DNA of 64,000 nt, from positions 4,774,001 to 4,838,000 of the forward strand of contig NZ_CP097289.1 in assembly GCF_023498005.1 (NCBI RefSeq), given 5' to 3'. The position numbers and the translations under genes are program-made. The stretch's first letter is position 1. Each line of letters begins with the position of its first letter. The notes beneath the pieces are model-generated. The model saw only the letters and a list, made by a program, of their open reading frames with translations. It ran no database searches and had not been told where the DNA came from. Positions 20,655 to 28,863 of this stretch are shown here, one piece after another. Source of the DNA: Streptomyces durmitorensis (lineage in GTDB: Bacteria; Actinomycetota; Actinomycetes; Streptomycetales; Streptomycetaceae).

Positions 20655-20690
20655 ACCGCCCCGCCCTTCCATACGGATGGGCGGGGCGGT
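20655..20690 (-). terminator. Terminator between the cyclophilin and rhomboid genes
   Basis: Arms ACCGCCCCGCCC and GGGCGGGGCGGT enclose a 12-base loop just beyond the cyclophilin stop. Confidence 0.8.
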
Positions 20691-20717
20691 TTGGTTCCCT
20701 CGCGGGGTGCGCCGGTG

Positions 20718-21251
20718 TCAGGCGGTGCGGGTCTCGATGACGACGGACTCGATGATCACGTCGTTCACCGGACGGTCGGTGCGCGGGTTGGTCTGCGTGG
20801 CCGCGATCTCGTCGACGACCTTCTGGCTCGCCGTGTCCTTGACCTCGCCGAAGATCGTGTGCTTGCGCGTGAGCCAGGCGGTCGGGGAGACCGTCACGAA
20901 GAACTGGGAGCCGTTGGTGCCCGGCCCGGCGTTGGCCATGGCGAGCAGGTAGGGCTTGTCGAAGGCGAGGTCGGGGTGGAACTCGTCCTCGAACTCGTAG
21001 CCGGGGCCGCCCGTGCCGTTGCCCAGCGGGTCGCCGCCCTGGATCATGAAGCCGCTGATGACGCGGTGGAAGACCGTGCCGTCGTAGAGCCGCCCCGCCG
21101 TCTTCTTGCCGGTCGCGGGGTGGACCCACTCGCGCTCGCCCTGGGCGAGCTCGACGAAGTTCTTGACCGTCTTGGGCGTGTGGTTGGGGTGCAGCAGCAC
21201 CTCGATGTCGCCGCGGTTGGTCTTGAGGGTGGCGTAAAGCTGCTCGGCCAC
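20718..21251 (-). CDS. ppiA: Cyclophilin-type peptidyl-prolyl cis-trans isomerase
   Basis: A 177-residue cytoplasmic cyclophilin. The core contains GTVFHRVISGFMIQGGDP, FHPDLAFDKPYLLAMANAG and TNGSQFFVTVSP, including the catalytic Arg of FHR and the cyclosporin-site Phe/Trp segment. It speeds proline isomerisation during folding. The GTG at 21251 has GGAAGG six bases upstream. The ORF is open for a further 68 codons without cyclophilin similarity. The gene lies between gyrA and crgA, as ppiA does in mycobacteria. Confidence 0.93.
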   Translation of the reverse strand: MAEQLYATLKTNRGDIEVLLHPNHTPKTVKNFVELAQGEREWVHPATGKKTAGRLYDGTVFHRVISGFMIQGGDPLGNGTGGPGYEFEDEFHPDLAFDKPYLLAMANAGPGTNGSQFFVTVSPTAWLTRKHTIFGEVKDTASQKVVDEIAATQTNPRTDRPVNDVIIESVVIETRTA

Positions 21252-21512
21252 GGTCTGCCTTCCGTTGTCTTCTGTTGTCTTCTGTGACGCCCCGATCCTC
21301 CCACGGACCGGATTGCGACGAGTAGCCACCGAGTGGGAGCGCGCCGCGACGATCCGTGGCATTGTCGGCGAAGAAACTCTCCTTGTACCGATTTGATCAA
21401 ATTGATCACACCCGGATGCCCGCCCTCTCATGCCTCGGAGCCATCCAAAAGGCATGATCCTTGAAAGGGTGGAAAGGTGACATACCTATAAGCCACCGAG
21501 GAGGAGGATCCC

Positions 21513-22235
21513 GTGACCCGCATCGACAGCGTGCGCGCCGCGACCGGTTCGGCGAGGGACAGCGTGCGGCATGCCGCGGAGGCGGTGGCCCCCTACGCCG
21601 GCACGGCCAAGGACCAGGCCGTCCATTACGCGCACGAAACCCGCGTACGGCTCGCGCCCAAGGTCTCGCAGGCCGCCGAGCAAGCCCGTGTCCAGTACGG
21701 CGCTCACGTCGGCCCGCGCATCGAGCAGGCCCGTACGCACGTGCCGCCGAAGGTCGACCAGGCCGCGCACGAAGCAGCCGTCCGCACCCGTAAGGCGGCC
21801 AAGCAGACCCGCAAGGCCGCCCAGCAGGCCGCCGACTACTCGAAGCCGCGGATCGAGCACGCCGTGGCGGCGGCTCAGCCCGTCCGTGACGAGGCGGCGT
21901 CCCGCGGGGCCGCGGCGCTCGCCGCGCTGCGCGGTGAGGTCTCCCCCAAGGAGATCCAGCGCCTGGCCCGCAAGCACAATCGCCGGGCCCGCGCAGGACG
22001 CGCGGCCAAGGGGCTCATCGTCCTGGGCATCCTGGCCGGTGGTGCGGTCGCTGCCTGGAAGTGGTGGGACAAGCAGGCCAACCCGGACTGGCTCGTCGAG
22101 CCGCCTGCCGCGACAGAGGTCCCCGACAGCACGCCGCTGACCTCGGTCGACGGCAGCGGTCAGGCCTCCCTCGACCCCGAGGTCCAGGCCAAGCAGGCCG
22201 AGTCGGAGGCCGCGGACCAGGACGACCTGCGCTGA
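21513..22235 (+). CDS. DUF5324-like membrane protein
   Basis: A 240-residue protein. Residues 1-160 are a long Ala/Lys/Gln-rich helical region with heptad-like repeats (TAKDQAVHYAHE, AAEQARVQYGAH, KAAKQTRKAAQQAA). One membrane helix (about 168-188, GLIVLGILAGGAVAAWKWW) and an acidic Pro/Glu-rich tail follow. The apolipoprotein-like amphipathic helices suggest membrane or protein surface binding. This family is common in streptomycetes at this locus and has no assigned function. GTG at 21513 follows GAGGAGGA. It is convergent with the tRNA-Ala/Ile side of the chromosome, now separated by the island. Confidence 0.8.
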   Translation: MTRIDSVRAATGSARDSVRHAAEAVAPYAGTAKDQAVHYAHETRVRLAPKVSQAAEQARVQYGAHVGPRIEQARTHVPPKVDQAAHEAAVRTRKAAKQTRKAAQQAADYSKPRIEHAVAAAQPVRDEAASRGAAALAALRGEVSPKEIQRLARKHNRRARAGRAAKGLIVLGILAGGAVAAWKWWDKQANPDWLVEPPAATEVPDSTPLTSVDGSGQASLDPEVQAKQAESEAADQDDLR

Positions 22236-22244
22236 CCCGGAAGC

Positions 22245-22310
22245 ACAGAGAAACGCCGTAGGGCGGGGTCACCTCAGCTGAGGTGACCCCGCCCTACGGC
22301 GTTTCTCTGT
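22245..22310. terminator. Perfect 66-bp palindrome, probable bidirectional terminator
   Basis: Two 33-base arms meet with no loop at CAG|CTG (22277/22278) and every position pairs. It starts 9 bases after the DUF5324 stop and ends on the first bases of the left tRNA-Ala repeat. It can therefore terminate the plus-strand gene, and before the island inserted it would have terminated tRNA-Ala on the minus strand. Confidence 0.8.
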
Positions 22311-22330
22311 GGAGCCTAGGAGATTCGAAC
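22309..22330. repeat. attL: copy of the tRNA-Ala 3' end
   Basis: These 22 bases repeat exactly at 34175-34196, where they form the 3' end of the intact tRNA-Ala including the T-loop GTTCGAA. Here the rest of the tRNA is missing, so this is a displaced attachment site. Confidence 0.85.
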
Positions 22331-22442
22331 CCGAACGAGCGACGCTCTCACCTGCGGTTTTACCAAGTCGTTACGAGTGAATCGGACTTTCCCACCCGTT
22401 TCCATCCCGCTACATCCTGCTCGATCCTGCTGCCCAGGCCCT

Positions 22443-22463
22443 ATGTGCCCACCGGTGGGCACC
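22443..22463. repeat. Left-end GTGCCCAC palindrome
   Basis: An 18-base perfect palindrome GTGCCCACCGGTGGGCAC lies 113 bases inside attL. The rest of 22331-22558 holds no gene I can support. Confidence 0.5.
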
Positions 22464-22558
22464 AGCTCAAATATCGTTGCTCCTGCAACTCTGCTGTGCT
22501 GAAAACCTACAACCACACGGCCTCTACTCACTCGCAGCCAGTAAGCGAGCAAATGATG

Positions 22559-23188
22559 TCACTCACCGTCCAGGCGGGCCAACGCATCATCCAACCCGTT
22601 GGCCCAGCCAGGTGGCGGCATGTTGTCGAAGTCGTCCCGGTGCTCCAAGACGAGGTGCGCCAGCCTGTGGAAGTCCGCGACCGAGCGTGCGTACAGGTAC
22701 CAACCACCGCCGTACTGCCGGATGCCGCAGCTCGCGGATTCAGCGAGGCGCGCGATGAGCCGTGCTCTCCCCGCGTCGGGGACGAGCCCCACACGGGGGT
22801 ACTTCGAGTGGTGTTCACCAGGCACGCCGCCGCGACACGAGTAGAACGTGGCCGTGCCTGCAGCAGAGAGTGCCAAGACGAGGCCGGCAGCCCCGGGATC
22901 GTTCCAACGAAACTCTTGCATGAGCTCGGCGTGCCCCACGTCGTCGTGCTCACAGATCGCGTTCATCACCTCCGCGATCCCGTCGGACGCAGTGGACGCG
23001 CCAGAACGCGCCAGGATCTCCGCTTCTTCGACGAGGCAGGCTTCGACCTCGCTCCAGGCAGGAAGCCCCATGCACTCGTACCCCTCGTGGTTGGTGAAAC
23101 CGACCGCAACATCCTCAGCCGTCAAGTCGTCCGTCAGTTCTCCGAGTTCGTAGACGCGACGTACTTCCACCTCGAAGTCTGGAATCAT
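22559..23188 (-). CDS. Unrecognised island protein
   Basis: A 209-residue acidic soluble protein starting MIPDFEVEVRRVYELGELTD. I do not recognise the family. Visible features: no signal peptide or membrane helix; a central Cys/His-containing stretch (FYSCRGGVPGEHH) after a hydrophobic LVLALSAAGTATF; and a Trp/Tyr-rich segment near the C-terminus (RQYGGGWYLYARS). The ATG at 23188 has only a weak GAG ribosome site. The frame is open to 23371, but the extra residues look non-coding. It is divergent from the ATPase gene with a 336-base gap, so it may be accessory cargo or a regulator of the system. Confidence 0.6.
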   Translation of the reverse strand: MIPDFEVEVRRVYELGELTDDLTAEDVAVGFTNHEGYECMGLPAWSEVEACLVEEAEILARSGASTASDGIAEVMNAICEHDDVGHAELMQEFRWNDPGAAGLVLALSAAGTATFYSCRGGVPGEHHSKYPRVGLVPDAGRARLIARLAESASCGIRQYGGGWYLYARSVADFHRLAHLVLEHRDDFDNMPPPGWANGLDDALARLDGE

Positions 23189-23524
23189 GCGCTCATTCTG
23201 TCGGAGGTCATCGGCTGCTGGGACGCAGATGACGCACTCCACGACCCGCTCACTTCGCGGGGCAGTCTTCACCCGCCGCCGGGACCTCGGCGTCGGGCAC
23301 CCGTGCCAAGCTGACAGGAGGAAAGTCCAGAAAGTCAGGGATCTTGCATCTCCCTCCACTACGATCGCCACTGGGTAGGGGGCTACGCACTAACGATCTA
23401 CATGACCAGCAGGCGAAGATCCCTCTGTACCCGGTGTGTCCGCCTGCTCGGTGCCACATGGTTCTCCGAAGCAGCCGTACACCGAACTCCATTGTCCGGG
23501 GCGGGAAGCAGGCTGAGACCAGAG
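23189..23524. promoter_or_regulatory. Divergent promoter region of the defence operon
   Basis: These 336 bases lie between the unknown minus-strand gene and the ATPase gene. No gene is supported. The ATPase frame is open back to 23402 but lacks a convincing ribosome site or domain similarity there. The promoter for the four-gene operon must be here; I cannot assign boxes confidently. Confidence 0.35.
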
Positions 23525-24994
23525 ATGACCTACGACATCGCGCCCCCGGCGCCCGTCGGCATGGTGGCCTCCTTGAGCTCCCTCGGATACTCGCTCCCGG
23601 ACGCTTTGGCGGACTTGGTCGACAACAGCGTCTCCGCAGAGGCTCGGACTATCGAGATCGACTTCACCTGGGCCGGGCGAAAGTCCTGGATGGCGATCAC
23701 AGACGATGGCTGCGGCATGTCGAGAGAAGAGCTCATCACCGCCATGACGGTCGCCGCCCGCGGGCCCGCAACGAACAGATCGTCCACCGATCTCGGGCGC
23801 TATGGGGTCGGCCTGAAGTCTGCCTCCTTCTCGCAGTGCCGTCTGCTCACGGTGAGCACCGCCACCACCGGTGACTGGATCACCCGCACCTGGGATCTCG
23901 ACGTCGTCGAGAAGACCGGAGAGTGGAGACTCCTGCACACCCCGACTGTCGAGACCTCGGAGATCCTGGACAGGATCACCGAAAGCCGGAGTAGCGGCAC
24001 CGTGGTCCTGTGGCAACGACTCTCGGGCTACCAGGCTGTTTCCGAGAAAGATAAGAAGACCCAGCAGCAGTTCTACGACGAGGCCGAGAAGGTCCGCACA
24101 CATCTCGGTCTCGTGTTCGCGCGCTTCCTCATCGGGTCGTCCCCGCTGACTATGCGGGTCGCAGGTGTCGGAGTCTCGCCCTGGGACCCGTTCCTCACAT
24201 CCAACCCGTCGCTACGCCGACTGCCGCCGGAGCCCCTGCCCCTCGACGGCCACACGGTTCTGGTGGAACCCTTCGTTCTCCCTGGCTCCCAGCGGTTGAC
24301 CCCCGATGAGTACGACAACGCTGGCGGCCCCCAGGGTTGGCTGCGGCACCAAGGCTTCTACGTGTACCGGAGGGACCGGCTAATCCTCGCTGGCAGCTGG
24401 CTCGGTCTGCGGAGTCTCCGTCGCGAGGAACGGTTCAATCTGGCCCGCGTCTCCGTGGACATCCCTGCCGAGATGGACGCTGAGTGGCGCGTGGACGTGC
24501 GGAAGGCCGCGGTCGTCCCGCCTGTGTCCCTGCGACGGCACCTCACCCGGATCGCTCAGATGGTGCGTCGGGAGGCCGCCGAGACAGTGCGGCATCGGGG
24601 TCAGATCGCAGCGCGACAACACAGCGGGCCGCTCTCGTTTCCCTGGACCGTCCGGCGTGCTAACGGCAAGGTCAGCTGCAAGATCAACAAGCGCCATCCG
24701 CTCGTACAAGCGGTCCTCAAGGACACCGACTCCGACCCGGCTCGCGTCCGAGCTCTCCTCCGTCTTCTAGAGGAGACGGTGCCGGTGCCCGCGCTGCGAG
24801 TCCTGCACGAGACGGATACGCCGGACGACCCGGAGCCGTTCGGCGGCCCTGGCCCGGCGGATGCGCAGGCGATCGAGGTCGCCCGGCAGATGTACGAGGC
24901 TCTGTTGGCACAGGGAAGATCCGCCGTGGAGGCGAGAGCCCTGATCAGGACGACACAGCCCTTCGACCAGCTTGACGGGTTCTGGAGCAGCTGA
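23525..24994 (+). CDS. MORC-like GHKL ATPase of a predicted restriction system
   Basis: A 489-residue protein. The N-terminal GHKL/HSP90-type ATPase fold shows the Mg/ATP motif DLVDNS (Asn34), the G1 box DDGCGM (from Asp60) and the G2 box GRYGVGLKSAS (from about 92). An S5-like domain follows, with a conserved HQGFYVYRRDRLI segment, as in MutL/MORC relatives. Bacterial MORC ATPases are predicted to clamp or remodel DNA in restriction-modification operons. It heads an operon with the Z1 helicase 69 bases downstream, the PD-(D/E)XK nuclease and the AIPR protein. Start choice is the first ATG before the domain (MTYDIAPP). Confidence 0.88.
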   Translation: MTYDIAPPAPVGMVASLSSLGYSLPDALADLVDNSVSAEARTIEIDFTWAGRKSWMAITDDGCGMSREELITAMTVAARGPATNRSSTDLGRYGVGLKSASFSQCRLLTVSTATTGDWITRTWDLDVVEKTGEWRLLHTPTVETSEILDRITESRSSGTVVLWQRLSGYQAVSEKDKKTQQQFYDEAEKVRTHLGLVFARFLIGSSPLTMRVAGVGVSPWDPFLTSNPSLRRLPPEPLPLDGHTVLVEPFVLPGSQRLTPDEYDNAGGPQGWLRHQGFYVYRRDRLILAGSWLGLRSLRREERFNLARVSVDIPAEMDAEWRVDVRKAAVVPPVSLRRHLTRIAQMVRREAAETVRHRGQIAARQHSGPLSFPWTVRRANGKVSCKINKRHPLVQAVLKDTDSDPARVRALLRLLEETVPVPALRVLHETDTPDDPEPFGGPGPADAQAIEVARQMYEALLAQGRSAVEARALIRTTQPFDQLDGFWSS

Positions 24995-25063
24995 CGCTCT
25001 GTCAGTGGTACCGGATACCGTTCAACTCCCTGCACACTCAGAGCAGATAGCCAGGAGAGACCC

Positions 25064-27859
25064 GTGAGTACCGTCGATGACGAAGCGTTCGGCCATGCAG
25101 TGACGGCAGCACTCATGTTCCTGCCTGGTGACCGTCAGGCCACCCCGGAGGAAGTCGAAACCGCCACGAACATGGCCATGAGCGTCGTCAGCCTGCAGGG
25201 GATGACGGTCGACCGCGCACGGTTGGCGAAGGAACTCGAGGCAAAGACGAACGTCTACCAAGAGGACTCGGCAGCCCTGCACAACTCCGAGGGTCACGTC
25301 CCCTGGCTGGCGGATGCCAAGAACGACCGCGACTGGGCCTTCTGGGATCGGTACAACCGGTATCTGAAGACCGTCGTCGGTATGCCTCCTCAGGTGGTGC
25401 GGTCGCTGGACCGGAGCACCGAGGAGGTACTCGGCGAACTCGAGGACCCCCGTCGCCCTGGACGATGGAGGCGGACGGGCCTGGTGATCGGCCAGGTCCA
25501 GTCGGGCAAGACCGGACAGTACATCGGGCTCGCCACGAAGGCCGCGGACGCCGGCTACAGACTGATCGTCGTCTTCGCGGGCATCCACAACGACCTCCGC
25601 AGCCAGACCCAGCTCCGCATCGACGAAGGACTCCTCGGGTTCGACACGCAGTACCAGCTCCGCTCCGACCAGGAAGGCGCCAACCGGAAGATCGGCGTGG
25701 GGGCCATGTCCCACGTGGAGCAGTTGCCAGTGGCATCACTGACCAACAGCGCAGAGAAGGGCGACTTCGACAGGCGGACCGCTTCGAAGGCCAACCTCCC
25801 CATCGCCAGCTTCCCCGTCGTGCTCGTCGTGAAGAAGCACCGCCGGATCATCGACTACCTCCGGACCTGGATCACGGAAGTCCACGGCGAGGAGGATCCT
25901 CAGTCGGGCCGAAAGATCGTCCGGGAAATCCCTCTGTTCGTGATCGACGACGAGGCCGACAACGCGTCCATCAACACCGCGGACCCCGACTCCGAACCTA
26001 CGAAGATCAACGAGGCCATCCGGAAGCTGGTAAACAGCTTCGACAAGGCCTCGTACGTCGGATATACGGCCACGCCGTTCGCGAACATCTATGTCGACTC
26101 GGATGCCGACCACGACATCCTCGGCGAGGACCTGTTCCCCCACAGCTTCATCCGCGCCCTGCGTGCTCCTTCCAACTACCTCGGCCCGGAGCGCCTCTTC
26201 GGCCTACGGGTGCACGACGAGGAGGAGGACGACATCGACCCGCTGCCGCTGGTCGAGCACGTGACGGACACCGCGTCGTGGGTTCCCGACAAACACAAGT
26301 CGAGTTGGGTCCCGAGTGGAGACCTTCCCCCCTCACTCCGGCAGGCGATCCACTCGTTCGTCCTCACCTGCGCTGCGCGCCGTGCCCGCAGGCAGGTGAA
26401 CAAGCACAACTCCATGCTGGTTCATGTCACGCGGTTCACCGCGGTCCAAGGGCACGTACGCGACCAGGTGGACGACTACGTACGGTTCCTCTCGGAGAGT
26501 CTCCGTGACCGGTACGGCAGCGCCTCCGCAAGCTGTCTCGCCGAGCTCCGCACACTCTGGGAGGAGAACTTCGTCCCGACCACCGCCTACTTCCCCACCG
26601 ACGAAGCCGAACGACTCACCTGGGACACAGTCGCCGAGGAGATCCTCCCGGCGCTCCTCAAGTTCCGCGTCAAGGCGATCAACGGCGCTGCGAAGGACGT
26701 TCTCGACTACTACGAGAACCGTCACAAGGGCCTGTCGGTCATCGCCATCGGTGGTGAAAAGCTCTCGCGCGGGTTGACCCTCGAAGGGCTCTCGGTCAGC
26801 TACTACCTGCGTGCTTCGAAGACGTACGACACCCTGCTCCAGATGGGCCGATGGTTCGGATATCGGCCGGGCTACGAGGACCTCTGCCGCCTCTACACGA
26901 CTCCGACCCTCGAGTCCGCCTACGCGGAAATCACCGCGGCGACCGACGAACTGCGCCGGGACGTCGAGGAGATGTCCGTGCTCGGACTGACGCCCCGGGA
27001 GTTCGGCCTCAAGGTCCGGACCTCCTCCCTCGGGCTTGCGATCACCGCCGCCAACAAGATGAGGCAGGGGACGCGCGTACGCCTCAGCTACTCGGGCGAG
27101 CTTCCCGAGACCACAATTTTCAACCTCGACGACGGAACACCGCAGAAGAACCTGGACGCCCTCCGGTCCTTCGCGGAGACTTTGACTGGCCTCTCGGCAC
27201 CCGATGTCGATTCGAACAGCGGCAGCCTCACGTGGAAGCACGTCCCGCCGGAGATCATCGCCGCCAGCTTCTTCGACACCTATCAGACGGCAAAAGAAGC
27301 ACACCGTGTGCGGCCGAAGTTCATCGCTGACTACGTCCGGAAGTGCGCTGCGCACGGTGAACTGACCGACTGGACAGTGCGAGTTGTCGGCGTGAACTCA
27401 CGACCGCTCGCCGGCTTCGTCGACCTCGCTGGTTACTCCGTGGCACTGGTCACCCGTCAGGAGTCCGGGCGCAAGACTTCCGGCCGCTACACGATCAAGC
27501 GCGTTCTGAGTCCCAGGGACGAGAGCATCGATCTCGACAAGGGCCAAAGTGCACTGGCTCTCGCGGCTACGAAGAAGGCAGCGGAGGGCTCGAAGAAGCG
27601 CGACGGTTCACCCCGCAACCCCACGACTGCGACCGGTACGCCGCTCCGCTTCCAGCGGCGCCCTGACCAGCCCCTGCTGCTCATCTACCCCCTCGCACCG
27701 CCGAAGAGCACCGACGCCACCGACCCAGCCCCGCTCGTCGGATTCGCGGTGAGCTTCCCGTTCTCGGAGCGCCAGATCAAGACCGAGTACGTCGTCAACG
27801 ACGTCTGGTGGAAGCAGGGGGCCGACTTGGACATCGAAGAGGACGAGGACGACGAGTGA
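25064..27859 (+). CDS. Z1 domain SF2-type helicase/ATPase
   Basis: A 931-residue protein. It has Walker A GQVQSGKT (Lys149), a Walker B/DEAD-like box IDDEAD (Asp295, Glu297), a motif III-like GYTATPFANI, and a C-terminal helicase half with GGEKLSRGLTL and LLQMGRWFGYR, the arginine-finger region. This arrangement is the Z1 family of superfamily II ATPases found in predicted MORC-type restriction-modification operons, where it probably translocates or opens DNA for the nuclease. The very acidic C-terminus (DIEEDEDDE) abuts the next gene: stop and start overlap as GTGA at 27856-27859. Confidence 0.92.
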   Translation: MSTVDDEAFGHAVTAALMFLPGDRQATPEEVETATNMAMSVVSLQGMTVDRARLAKELEAKTNVYQEDSAALHNSEGHVPWLADAKNDRDWAFWDRYNRYLKTVVGMPPQVVRSLDRSTEEVLGELEDPRRPGRWRRTGLVIGQVQSGKTGQYIGLATKAADAGYRLIVVFAGIHNDLRSQTQLRIDEGLLGFDTQYQLRSDQEGANRKIGVGAMSHVEQLPVASLTNSAEKGDFDRRTASKANLPIASFPVVLVVKKHRRIIDYLRTWITEVHGEEDPQSGRKIVREIPLFVIDDEADNASINTADPDSEPTKINEAIRKLVNSFDKASYVGYTATPFANIYVDSDADHDILGEDLFPHSFIRALRAPSNYLGPERLFGLRVHDEEEDDIDPLPLVEHVTDTASWVPDKHKSSWVPSGDLPPSLRQAIHSFVLTCAARRARRQVNKHNSMLVHVTRFTAVQGHVRDQVDDYVRFLSESLRDRYGSASASCLAELRTLWEENFVPTTAYFPTDEAERLTWDTVAEEILPALLKFRVKAINGAAKDVLDYYENRHKGLSVIAIGGEKLSRGLTLEGLSVSYYLRASKTYDTLLQMGRWFGYRPGYEDLCRLYTTPTLESAYAEITAATDELRRDVEEMSVLGLTPREFGLKVRTSSLGLAITAANKMRQGTRVRLSYSGELPETTIFNLDDGTPQKNLDALRSFAETLTGLSAPDVDSNSGSLTWKHVPPEIIAASFFDTYQTAKEAHRVRPKFIADYVRKCAAHGELTDWTVRVVGVNSRPLAGFVDLAGYSVALVTRQESGRKTSGRYTIKRVLSPRDESIDLDKGQSALALAATKKAAEGSKKRDGSPRNPTTATGTPLRFQRRPDQPLLLIYPLAPPKSTDATDPAPLVGFAVSFPFSERQIKTEYVVNDVWWKQGADLDIEEDEDDE

Positions 27860-28863
27860 TCGACGAGAGCATCTGGCGCGAGCTGGAGACCCCCCAGCCC
27901 GGAGCAGGACGTTCCGTCCGACGCCTGTTCCCCGAGTCGCCTCACGACATCCATCTGTCGGTGACCCACCCGGGGCACCGCCGGATGCTGTTGCTGCGCG
28001 CCGATGCCAGGGCCGCTGACCGTGTCCGGCGCCTCCTCGTCGATCTGCCCCAGGCCAGTGGCCTGAGCCTGTCACTCAGTTCGATCTCTCCTCGGGAGTT
28101 CGAACTCCAGGTGTCGCTGACAGCCGACGACCTCCGCGAGGTCTTCTCTCCGTTGGTTGAGGACATCGCGGAGGTCGTGCGGGATACGGACTCGGGCGAG
28201 ACGGCGCTCGAGGCGGCGGTGCGGCGATTCCTCCACTGGCAGCAGCTCATGCGGACCGTGAGCCGGGACGGGCTGGGGAGCGAGGGCCGACGGGGACTGT
28301 TCGGCGAGCTGTACTTCCTGCGCGAGTACGTGCTGCCCGCGATACCCCACACCGCCGCGGTGTCCGCATGGACAGGGCCCGAGGGAACGGCCCAGGACTT
28401 CCAGCTCACTCACGCGGGAGTCGAGATCAAGACGACGACCGTGAAGAGCCCCAGCACCGTACGCATCTCGAACGAACGGCAGCTCGACGACACCGGAGTC
28501 GAGGCCCTGCTGTTGGCCCAGATCTCGGTGGACGAGAGGCGAGGTGGTTCCGGCGAGAGCCTGAACACGATGGTCGACAGCGTCAGGAGCGAGATCGACA
28601 ACCCACTCGCACGGGCACGGCTGGACGCGCAACTGATCCGAGCAGGGTACTTCCCTAATCAGCGAGACTTCTACGACGAGCCTCGGTTCACTCTCCGGCG
28701 CGCGGACCTGTGGAAGGTGGCCGACGGTTTCCCCCGCATCGTGGAGTCGGATCTCGCTCAGGGAGTCGGAAACTGCATCTACGACATCAGCGTCTCAGCG
28801 CTTGAGCAGCACCGTGTATCGACCGCCGAGGTCGCCGAACTGATCAGAGGTACCGATGGCTGA
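27856..28863 (+). CDS. PD-(D/E)XK nuclease (DUF4420-like) of the defence system
   Basis: A 335-residue protein. The restriction-endonuclease-fold core is visible: Glu151 in GLFGELYFL, Asp181 in AQDFQLTH, then Glu190-x-Lys192 in GVEIKTT, spaced as in PD-(D/E)XK enzymes. It should be the DNA-cleaving subunit guided by the MORC ATPase and Z1 helicase. The GTG start overlaps the Z1 stop by four bases and its own stop overlaps the AIPR start by eight, so the three proteins are translationally coupled and probably made in fixed ratios. Confidence 0.88.
   Translation: MIDESIWRELETPQPGAGRSVRRLFPESPHDIHLSVTHPGHRRMLLLRADARAADRVRRLLVDLPQASGLSLSLSSISPREFELQVSLTADDLREVFSPLVEDIAEVVRDTDSGETALEAAVRRFLHWQQLMRTVSRDGLGSEGRRGLFGELYFLREYVLPAIPHTAAVSAWTGPEGTAQDFQLTHAGVEIKTTTVKSPSTVRISNERQLDDTGVEALLLAQISVDERRGGSGESLNTMVDSVRSEIDNPLARARLDAQLIRAGYFPNQRDFYDEPRFTLRRADLWKVADGFPRIVESDLAQGVGNCIYDISVSALEQHRVSTAEVAELIRGTDG

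Noticed and set aside
22310..22330. Second tRNA-Ala gene at the left end of the island
   Set aside because: Only the last 21 bases match. The upstream sequence cannot form anticodon or acceptor stems, so it is an att remnant.
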